DNA from: CALJTV01 sp036821185
Lineage (GTDB): Bacteria > Chloroflexota > Dehalococcoidia > GIF9 > UBA5629
Assembly (NCBI GenBank): GCA_036821185.1
Contig: DAISKD010000002.1
Span: forward strand, 62,001-126,000
Reading direction: 5' to 3'
DNA: 64,000 nt
Each line of letters starts with the position of its first letter. Position 1 is the stretch's first letter. The position numbers and the translations under genes were made by a program. The notes beneath the pieces were generated by a model. It was not told the origin of the DNA and did no database searches. It saw only the letters and a program-made list of their open reading frames with translations. Of this stretch, positions 57,643 to 64,000 are shown piece after piece.

Positions 57643-57732
57643 GGTGCCGTTCCCTGGTTCGGCACCCTCTTGGGGGGAGACCGGGAGCCGGGGAGTAATC
57701 CCTGGCGAGGCGGTAAGAGAGGTCTTGTGCCG
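57643..57732 (+). ncRNA. candidate structured leader RNA upstream of the zinc-ribbon gene
   Basis: Helices visible: GGTGCCG (57643-57649) with CGGCACC (57660-57666); GCCGGGG (57687-57693) with CCCTGGC (57700-57706), loop AGTAAT; and AGACC (57678-57682) closing over it with GGTCT (57721-57725). GTGCCG at 57727-57732 can pair with the same CGGCAC arm as 57643, giving two exclusive folds, as in riboswitches. The next start codon is 50 bp downstream. It matches no riboswitch class I know. Confidence 0.4.
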
Positions 57733-57782
57733 CAGAGACTGCAACAGAACAGGTCACAGTAACACAACAAGGAGGCACGGAA

Positions 57783-58073
57783 TTGGCTCTAGCGGACAAG
57801 ACCCTTACCTGCTCCGACTGCGGGAAGACCTTTGTTTTCACCGTGGGTGAGCAAGAGTTCTATCGGTCGCGAGGGCTACAGAACGAACCCGGTCGTTGCC
57901 CCGAATGTCGGGCAGCTAGACGGCAAAGTCGTTACCGTGGCTACGGTCAATCAAGGACGATGTACCACGCGGTATGCGCCAGCTGCGGCGCTGAGTGCGA
58001 GGTACCATTCGAGCCCAAGGATGACCGCCCGGTCTACTGCAGCACCTGCTATGCCGAAAAGAAACGCAAGTAG
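57783..58073 (+). CDS. zinc-ribbon protein with two CxxC pairs in each half
   Basis: A 96-residue protein starting at a TTG with AAGGAGG seven bases before. The first half has CSDCGKTFVFTVGEQEFY, then CPECRAARR, the zf-trcl probable zinc-binding domain. The second half has CASCGAECEVPFEPKDDRPV, then CSTCYAEKKRK, the CxxC-x-CxxC module also seen in many Chloroflexota small proteins. Each half should bind one zinc. It may bind nucleic acid or act as a chaperone-like factor; its role is unknown. Its leader region looks structured. Confidence 0.85.
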   Translation: MALADKTLTCSDCGKTFVFTVGEQEFYRSRGLQNEPGRCPECRAARRQSRYRGYGQSRTMYHAVCASCGAECEVPFEPKDDRPVYCSTCYAEKKRK

Positions 58074-58086
58074 CAGTTAGATAAAA

Positions 58087-58121
58087 CAGCGCCCTCGACC
58101 ACTCCCCCGTTGAGGGCGCTG
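58087..58121 (+). promoter_or_regulatory. hairpin covering the ribosome site of the DUF503 gene
   Basis: 10-base perfect arms CAGCGCCCTC and GAGGGCGCTG with a 15-base loop. The right arm contains GAGGG, seven bases before the TTG at 58124, so the folded mRNA would hide the ribosome site. No T tract follows, so it is not a normal terminator. Confidence 0.55.
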
Positions 58122-58123
58122 AC

Positions 58124-58426
58124 TTGAAAAGAATGAATGCGGGTATCTGCCAGATAAGGCTCCATCTTCACGGAAGCCAGTCTCTTAAAGACAAGAGGCG
58201 GATAGTTAAGTCCATAATCTCCCGGTTGCGCAACCAGTACAACATCTCCATAGCCGAGGTCGCCGACCTCGACCTGTGGCAGATGGCGACCATCGGCATA
58301 GCCTGCGTCAGCAACCATGACCAGCATGTCGATGAAGTCTTTTCTCGCGTGGTGAACTTCATCTCCCAGAACTACCCCGAGGCGGAAATAGTGGAACGGG
58401 CGGTCGAGATCCTGCCCGCTCCTTAG
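58124..58426 (+). CDS. DUF503 family protein (YlxP-like)
   Basis: A small protein of 100 residues (TTG start 58124) or 97 (ATG 58133). The DUF503 signature is CQIRLHLHGSQSLKDKRRIV, then ISRLRNQYNISIAEVADLDLWQ, and a short beta-strand end (AEIVERAVEILP). The family has a ferredoxin-like fold and in other bacteria sits near ribosome-maturation genes; its function is poorly known. The TTG is favoured by GAGGG at the right distance, within a hairpin. The helicase follows after 20 bp. Confidence 0.88.
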   Translation: MKRMNAGICQIRLHLHGSQSLKDKRRIVKSIISRLRNQYNISIAEVADLDLWQMATIGIACVSNHDQHVDEVFSRVVNFISQNYPEAEIVERAVEILPAP

Positions 58427-58446
58427 CGGCAGCGCGGCAGTCTGTT

Positions 58447-60723
58447 ATGTACACCGACGCCTTCATCCACCACCTGACCGCGCACCCCGAATATAAACAG
58501 CAGCTCGTCCATGTCCAGTACCTCCCACCCCGCGAGCCCAGAGAAGGGGAGCTGGAGAGACCACTCCATCCCAGGCTCGAAGCCAGACTGAAAGCCCTGG
58601 ACATAACCTCTCTTTACAGCCACCAGGCGCAGGCGGTCAACGCTGCCCGCAATAGCAAAAATGTGATGGTCGCCACCGCCAGCGCCAGCGGCAAGACACT
58701 ATGCTATAACCTGGCGGTGCTCCAGACAATCTGCGAGAACCCCTTCAGTCGCGCCCTCTACCTTTTCCCCACCAAGGCGCTGGCACAGGACCAGCTCCGC
58801 AGCCTCCGTGAACTCGCCACGCCTGAAATACTCGGCTATACCGACTGCGCCACCTTCGATGGCGACACACCCCCTCCAGAACGCAGGGAGATAAAGAAAC
58901 GGGCTAAGATCGTGCTCACCAACCCCGATATGCTGCACATCGGCATCCTGCCCAACCATGGCTCTTGGTCACGGCTGTTCCGCAACCTGAAGTACGTGGT
59001 GGTTGACGAAGCACACATCTATCGTGGGGTGTTTGGCTCACACGTGGCTAATATCTTGAGGCGGTTACGCCGCATCTGCTCACTTTATGGCTCTAGCCCC
59101 CAGTTCATCTGCTGCTCCGCCACCATCGCCAACCCCGGCGGGCACGCCGAAAGGCTGGTAGGCCTGCCCTTCGAGGTCGTGGCCGAAGACGGCTCGCCCT
59201 CCGGCGGTAAGTTGTTTGCCTTCTGGAACCCGCCGCTCGCCGAAAAGAAGGTGGGGCGCCGCAGCCCCAATACCGAGGCCACCTTCCTGTTCACCGAACT
59301 GGTCCGCAACCACATCCGCAGCCTGGTGTTCACCCGCACACGGAAGCTGACCGAGCTCATCTACCTTTACACTCGAAACCAGCTTGATCCGGGGCTTGCC
59401 GCGCGTATCAGTCCCTACCGTGCTGGCTACCTGCCTGAGCTACGCCGCCAGATCGAAAAGGCGCTATTCCAAGGCGAACTTCTGGGTGCCGTGGCCACCA
59501 ATGCCCTGGAACTGGGCATCGACATCGGCGACCTCGAGGCTACCGTCCTTGTCGGCTACCCCGGCAGCATCTCCAGCACCTGGCAGCAGGCGGGACGCAG
59601 CGGGCGCAGGGGCGCCAGCTCCCTCAGCTTCCTCATCGCTCAGGACGACCCCTTAGACCAGTACCTGATGAACCACCCCGACCATTTCTTCGGCAGCAAC
59701 TTCGAGCATGCGCTGATAAACTGGGAGAACCCCAATATACTCAACCCACACCTCCTCTGCGCCGCCTGGGAGACACCGCTGACCGAGGCTGACAGTCAGT
59801 TCTTCGGCGACGCTCTCAAAGGCGGCATCGCCGAACTGGAGGCGGCGGGCAAGCTGAGAAGGGTGGACTCCAGATGGTACCTGTCACCCCGGCTTGCCCA
59901 GCCCGCCGCCGGGATCAATATCAGATCGAGCTCCGGCGAGGTCTACGCCATTCTCGACGCCTCGAAGGGCGGTGCATTGCTGGAGACGGTGGAAGCCAGC
60001 GTCGCCTTCTTCCAGATACACCCCGGCGCCATCTACCTCCACCAGGGTGAGACCTACCTGATACAGGAGCTCGACATAGCCAGAAAAATAGCCATCGCCG
60101 TGCCCGCCGACGTCAATTACTACACGCAGACCAAGGAGATAATCGACATCAGGATAGTAGACCGGACCAAGCACAAGACCTGCGCCGGGGTACAGGTGTG
60201 CTTCGGCGAGGTGGAGGTCACCAACAATGTGGTCGGCTACAAGAAAAAGATGCAGTTCACCGAGGAGGTCATCGGCGAGGAGCCGCTGGACTTGCCCCCC
60301 ATCCACTTCTTCACCCAGGCGCTGTGGTTCGATCTGCCTCAGAAAGCCGTAGAGCAAATAGCCGAGGAGGGGCTCGACCTCGCCGGTGGGCTACATGCCG
60401 CCGAGCACGCCGCCATAGCCATATTGCCGCTGTTTGCCCTGTGCGACCGCAACGACATCGGCGGCGTCTCCACACCGCTTCATGCCGATACCGGTAAGCC
60501 CCAGATATTCATCTACGATGCCTACCCCGGTGGCATCGGCATCTCCGAAAAAGGCTTCGAAGTCGTCGAGCAGCTCTGGAAGGCGACGCTGGAGGCTGTC
60601 CGGGACTGCCCCTGTGACGAGGGCTGCCCCAGCTGCGTGCAGTCGCCTAAATGCGGCAACAACAACGAACCCCTGGACAAAAAAGCCGCCCTTATCCTGC
60701 TCCGGACGCTGGCACTCCCCTGA
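58447..60723 (+). CDS. MrfA/YprA-like DEAD/DEAH helicase with DUF1998
   Basis: A 758-residue superfamily-2 helicase. Motif I is ATASASGKT, Ia FPTKALAQDQLRSL, motif II DEAH in VVVDEAHIYRGVFG, motif III CSATIANP, and motif VI QAGRSGRRG. The C-terminal DUF1998 region has the four-Cys cluster CPCDEGCPSCVQSPKCG, which holds zinc. In Bacillus the relative MrfA takes part in repair of mitomycin C damage, so a DNA-repair role is likely. It lies 20 bp after DUF503 on the same strand. Length matches the family (about 750). Confidence 0.92.
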   Translation: MYTDAFIHHLTAHPEYKQQLVHVQYLPPREPREGELERPLHPRLEARLKALDITSLYSHQAQAVNAARNSKNVMVATASASGKTLCYNLAVLQTICENPFSRALYLFPTKALAQDQLRSLRELATPEILGYTDCATFDGDTPPPERREIKKRAKIVLTNPDMLHIGILPNHGSWSRLFRNLKYVVVDEAHIYRGVFGSHVANILRRLRRICSLYGSSPQFICCSATIANPGGHAERLVGLPFEVVAEDGSPSGGKLFAFWNPPLAEKKVGRRSPNTEATFLFTELVRNHIRSLVFTRTRKLTELIYLYTRNQLDPGLAARISPYRAGYLPELRRQIEKALFQGELLGAVATNALELGIDIGDLEATVLVGYPGSISSTWQQAGRSGRRGASSLSFLIAQDDPLDQYLMNHPDHFFGSNFEHALINWENPNILNPHLLCAAWETPLTEADSQFFGDALKGGIAELEAAGKLRRVDSRWYLSPRLAQPAAGINIRSSSGEVYAILDASKGGALLETVEASVAFFQIHPGAIYLHQGETYLIQELDIARKIAIAVPADVNYYTQTKEIIDIRIVDRTKHKTCAGVQVCFGEVEVTNNVVGYKKKMQFTEEVIGEEPLDLPPIHFFTQALWFDLPQKAVEQIAEEGLDLAGGLHAAEHAAIAILPLFALCDRNDIGGVSTPLHADTGKPQIFIYDAYPGGIGISEKGFEVVEQLWKATLEAVRDCPCDEGCPSCVQSPKCGNNNEPLDKKAALILLRTLALP

Positions 60724-61006
60724 TCTGACCAAAGACAGGCCCGACCAAATCTCCGAATCTGGCTAGTCCAAACAGATCGGTGACACCGATGTCTAGCACC
60801 CTCACCTTAACCCTCTCCCTCAAAGGGAGAGGGTAAAACAAGCGGAGGGGAAGCCTGTTGTTCTGGCCTCAGCACTGAAGACTAAAGTGTCACTGGCCTA
60901 CTCGACGAGTACACAATCTTGACATCGTTTATCTACTGTGCCAATATTGAAAAAGAGGGGGCGCTGTAGCAAAATAGTTTAGTGTGCCCCTCGACAAGGG
61001 GGTGGA
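60724..61006. other. intergenic with one inverted palindrome copy
   Basis: Holds a copy of the CCCTCTCCC/GGGAGAGGG palindrome at 60811-60833 (centre TCAAA), in the opposite orientation to the others since CCCTCACCTTAA precedes it. A hairpin here could end the helicase transcript, but there is no T tract. Confidence 0.6.
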
Positions 61007-64000
61007 ATGGGAGATGTGGGTCGTGGCATTGAGCCGAGAGAGACCTCTCTGCGACAGGTGCTTGAGGGGCTAAAGCCGCACGACCACCTCTGCCTTATCT
61101 ACGAATCGCCACAGGAACGAATAGCTGCCGCTGTGCCCTTCATCGCCATCGGACTGAGGCGCGGCGAAAAGTGCATCTATGTCGTCGATACCAGCACCGC
61201 CGATGAAGTCCGCAGCCACCTCAGGGATGAAGGTATAGATGTGGTGGCGGCAGAAAACGCCGGACAACTCTCCATCCTGCACCAGAGCAACGCTTATACC
61301 AGAGGGGGTTACTTCGACCCCGATAGGATGATCGCCTTCCTCACCGAGCAGACAGAAAATGCCGTTTCCCAGGGCTACCCCGCGATTCGAGTCACCGGAG
61401 AGATGACCTGGGTGCTGCGCAAACTCCCCGGCTCGGAGAAGCTCCTGGAGTATGAGGCAAAGCTCAACAAGGACTTCTTTCCCAAATACCCCGTCATCGC
61501 CATCTGTCAATACGACCGCTGGAAATTCGACCCCGAGATAATCAAGGGCGTGGTGATGACCCATCCGCTGCTCATCAAAGGCAACCGCGTATACCATAAC
61601 TTCTACTACGTGCCCCCCGATGAATTCCTCAGCGGAAAGCTGGCTGAGGTGGAGGTGCAGCACTGGCTCAACAACCTGGAACGGGAGCACCAAATGCAAA
61701 CCTCGCTAAGGCAGAGCGAGGAAAGGTACCGCGCCCTCGCCGAACAGACCCCGGTCGGCATACTGGTGGTCGCCGAGGGCTTTCGCATCGTCTACGCCAA
61801 CCCGGCGATGGTTAAGATCAGCGGTTACAGCGTGGAGGAACTGCTGTCGCTGCCGCCAGAAGGGGTACAGAGGCTGGTACACCCCGATGACCGGGCAATG
61901 GTCTGGGGGCGCTTCCAGGAGCGATTGAAAGGGGGAGCACCGCCTCCGCATTACCGGTACCGCGGTATACGCAAAGATGGGACGGTTATATGGCTGGAGA
62001 TGCATGTCAGCCCTATCGTTTATGACGGCAACCCCGCCGTCAGAGCGAGCATCATCGACATCACCGAGCACATCAGGACAGAGGAAAGATATGAGACCAT
62101 CCTCCGCACCGCTATGGACGGGTTCTGGCTGACCGATATGGACGGGCGCTTTCTGGAGGTGAACGACGCCTACTGCCAGATGACCGGCTATATACGCGGA
62201 GAACTGCTGAATATGGCAATCACCGATATTGAGGCAATCGAGACTCCGGAGGAGACAGCCCGGCACATCAAGAAGATAGAGCTGACCGGATACGACCGCT
62301 TCGAAACCCGCCACCGCTGTAAGGACGGCAGGATTATCGATGTTGAGATCAGCGTCAGATACCTGCCGGGTGGCGACGGGCGGATGGTGGCATTCGCTCG
62401 CGACATCACCGAGCGCAAGCGGGCGGAGGAGGCTTTAAGGCTGTCGGAGGAGAGGCACCGGACGCTGGTGGAAAACGCCAACGAGGCCATCTCGGTGGTG
62501 CAGGACGGCATAATTAAGTTCGCCAATGCCAAAGTCACCGAGATAACGGGCTATACCGTTGACGAACTAAATGCCCTACCTCCGGGGAACCTCATTCACC
62601 CCGATGACCGCGACAGGGTGATGGACTACCACCAGCGAAGGCTTCGGGGTGAACCAGCGGCGTCCGAATATGAGTTCAGGATCATAGACAAGCAGGGGAA
62701 CATAAGATGGCTGGAGAGGCACGCTGCCCTGATCACCTGGGAGGGCAAGCCCGCCGCCATGGTGCTGGACACCGACATCACCGAACGCAAGAAGGCGGAA
62801 GAGGCACTGAGGAAGTCCGAGGAGAGGTACCGCACTGTGCTCGAGGAGGTAGATGAGGGCTATTTCGAGGTCGACCTCAACGGCAACATGACCTTCTGCA
62901 GCGACGCCATAGTACGCGTGCTCGGCTATTCCAAAGAGGAACTCTGCGGCATGAACTACCGGCAGTTCCTGGCCGAGGAGGAATGGGATACCAATTTCCA
63001 GATATTTAACAGGGTGTTCCGCACCGGGGAGCCGGTGAAGTGGTTCCCGGGCAAAGCCATCGCCAAGGACGGGAAAAGAATTGCCATCGAGAGGACGATT
63101 CTGCCGCTACGGAACGAAAAGGGCGAGATAGTGGGCTTTCGCGGGGTTGCTCGTGATGTCAGCGAACGCAAAAAGGCAGAGGGGCAGCGCCGCCAGCTAG
63201 AGCTCAGAGCCCAGGCGGCCAGCAGACTGGCTTCGGTAGGAGAGATGGCAGCCGGCGTCGCCCACGAGATAAACAATCCGCTCACCGGCGTCATCGGTTA
63301 TGCTCAGCTTCTGCTCAGCCGCACAGACTTGCCAGACAACGTCAAGCGCGACCTAAAAATCATCAACGATGGCGCCCAGCGGGTGGCTAACATCGTGAGG
63401 AGATTGCTCGCCTTCTCTCGGCAGATTAGACCGGAGCGCCGGCCGGTGAACATCAACCAGCTTATCGAAAGCACCCTTGCCCTGCGGGCATATAGCCTGC
63501 GGACGAGCAACATCGAGGTCACCACCAGGCTCGACCCCTATCTCCCCGATACTGTAGCCGACCCCGGGCAGATACAGCAGGTGCTGCTCAACCTGATCGT
63601 AAATGCCGAGCAGGCGATTCACGAGGTGCACCGCAAAGGCAAGCTGACCATCACCACCAGAAACAGGGGTAGCTTCATCGAGATAAAGGTCAGGGACAAT
63701 GGTCCGGGAATAAAGCCTGAGATAATGGACAGGATATTCGACCCCTTCTTCACCACCAGGCCCGCGGTAGGGGGCACCGGCCTCGGCTTGAGTCTGTGCT
63801 ATGGCATCGTTACCGAGCATAACGGCAGGATCTACGCTGAGAGCAGACCGGGCAAGGGCGCCACCTTCACCGTGGAGCTGCCTGTGATCACCCAAGCGCC
63901 ACAGCATGTCCAGCTACCCATCGAACTGAAGACACAGCTGGCCGGTGCCAGAATACTGGTGGTGGACGACGAGCCTGTGATCAGAGAATTTGTGGCAACC
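61007..64000 (+). CDS. MEDS/PAS hybrid sensor histidine kinase (3' end outside window)
   Basis: At least 998 residues, open to the window edge. ATG 61007 follows AAGGGGGTGG. Order of domains: a MEDS sensory domain at about 20-205 (HDHLCLIYESPQERI, GEKCIYVVDT), four PAS domains at about 237-355, 360-480, 483-595 and 605-725 with linking ITERKRAEEAL helices, then HisKA with the phosphoacceptor His753 in GVAHEINNPLTG. The HATPase follows at about 855-960 (NLIVNAEQAI, DNGPGI, FDPFFTT, GTGLGLSLCYG), and a receiver domain opens with ILVVDDEP at 983. MEDS domains are found in methanogen and DcmR-type sensors of one-carbon or halogenated compounds. No membrane helix is seen, so it senses in the cytoplasm. 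Confidence 0.93.
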   Translation, partial: MGDVGRGIEPRETSLRQVLEGLKPHDHLCLIYESPQERIAAAVPFIAIGLRRGEKCIYVVDTSTADEVRSHLRDEGIDVVAAENAGQLSILHQSNAYTRGGYFDPDRMIAFLTEQTENAVSQGYPAIRVTGEMTWVLRKLPGSEKLLEYEAKLNKDFFPKYPVIAICQYDRWKFDPEIIKGVVMTHPLLIKGNRVYHNFYYVPPDEFLSGKLAEVEVQHWLNNLEREHQMQTSLRQSEERYRALAEQTPVGILVVAEGFRIVYANPAMVKISGYSVEELLSLPPEGVQRLVHPDDRAMVWGRFQERLKGGAPPPHYRYRGIRKDGTVIWLEMHVSPIVYDGNPAVRASIIDITEHIRTEERYETILRTAMDGFWLTDMDGRFLEVNDAYCQMTGYIRGELLNMAITDIEAIETPEETARHIKKIELTGYDRFETRHRCKDGRIIDVEISVRYLPGGDGRMVAFARDITERKRAEEALRLSEERHRTLVENANEAISVVQDGIIKFANAKVTEITGYTVDELNALPPGNLIHPDDRDRVMDYHQRRLRGEPAASEYEFRIIDKQGNIRWLERHAALITWEGKPAAMVLDTDITERKKAEEALRKSEERYRTVLEEVDEGYFEVDLNGNMTFCSDAIVRVLGYSKEELCGMNYRQFLAEEEWDTNFQIFNRVFRTGEPVKWFPGKAIAKDGKRIAIERTILPLRNEKGEIVGFRGVARDVSERKKAEGQRRQLELRAQAASRLASVGEMAAGVAHEINNPLTGVIGYAQLLLSRTDLPDNVKRDLKIINDGAQRVANIVRRLLAFSRQIRPERRPVNINQLIESTLALRAYSLRTSNIEVTTRLDPYLPDTVADPGQIQQVLLNLIVNAEQAIHEVHRKGKLTITTRNRGSFIEIKVRDNGPGIKPEIMDRIFDPFFTTRPAVGGTGLGLSLCYGIVTEHNGRIYAESRPGKGATFTVELPVITQAPQHVQLPIELKTQLAGARILVVDDEPVIREFVAT

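Noticed and set aside
57578..57850. 90-codon plus-strand open frame over the leader RNA
   Set aside because: No ribosome site, it overlaps the zinc-ribbon gene in another frame, and its start lies in the dispersed repeat.
61070..63907. Long minus-strand open frames through the histidine kinase region
   Set aside because: They are shadows of the plus-strand kinase, which is open to the window edge and has recognisable MEDS, PAS and kinase domains.
1..64000. tRNA or rRNA genes, prophage, transposases
   Set aside because: I saw no T-loop-like tRNA signatures, rRNA stretches, integrases or transposase motifs. A dedicated tRNA scan would be decisive.

Overview
The window reads as an anaerobic bacterium of the phylum Chloroflexota, most likely Dehalococcoidia-like. 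This rests on gene content, not on a marker tree. The indicators are an archaeal-type split glutamate synthase, archaeal-type NrpR nitrogen regulators, glycyl-radical enzymes with a SAM-radical activase, many acyl-CoA dehydrogenases, a sulfide-dependent Thi4, and the DUF39/NIL-ferredoxin/COG2122 homocysteine set better known from methanogens. TTG and GTG starts are common, and several promoters are sigma70-like with extended -10 boxes (TGnTATAAT). Two 100-base N runs show that this is a draft scaffold.

Layout. 1-6.6 kb (minus strand): a TetR regulator with a palindromic operator, two paralogous family-5 solute-binding lipoproteins (one frameshifted) and a type-B carboxylesterase. 6.8-13.0 kb (minus): two paralogous glycyl-radical enzymes sharing one activase, divergent from two acyl-CoA dehydrogenases (13.2-15.5 kb). 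15.6-19.4 kb: an internally deleted histone-deacetylase-like gene, cysteine synthase, a small membrane protein, a beta-CASP RNase-like protein and a LOG-family protein. 19.5-34.4 kb (plus): a nitrogen assimilation region with ferredoxin, hisH, an FAD oxidoreductase, a split glutamate synthase interleaved with hisF, nrpR, a GlnR-like regulator, amt, PII, glnA, an unknown gene, NAD synthetase and a second nrpR. 34.4-40.8 kb: a zinc-finger protein, LemA, an M48 protease, a GNAT acetyltransferase, an M20 peptidase, an MscS channel and a second beta-CASP protein. 41.1-46 kb: an HpaB-like flavoprotein, a likely heteromeric acyl-CoA dehydrogenase pair and a VOC protein. 46.2-47.9 kb: an SDR dehydrogenase overlapping a steroid 5-alpha-reductase homologue. 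48-52.4 kb: hisS, then a thi4/DUF39/NIL-ferredoxin/COG2122 operon that would fix sulfide sulfur into thiazole and homocysteine. 52.5-57 kb (minus): a PKD-like lipoprotein, a methyltransferase and a metal-type ABC transporter. Palindromic tandem repeats with assembly gaps lie at 53.3-53.6 and 57.2-57.6 kb. 57.8-64 kb (plus): a zinc-ribbon protein with a structured-looking leader, a DUF503 protein, an MrfA-like helicase and a MEDS/PAS histidine kinase cut by the window end.

The most notable signal is the nitrogen region. It appears to combine two regulatory logics usually seen apart: NrpR, known from archaea, and a GlnR-like OmpR-family protein, known from actinobacteria. The amt promoter contains both a four-fold 11-bp-phased GTAA array with the spacing of GlnR boxes and a GGTA-N6-TACC palindrome of the NrpR type. 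Candidate sites are seen in the sequence; binding is inference.
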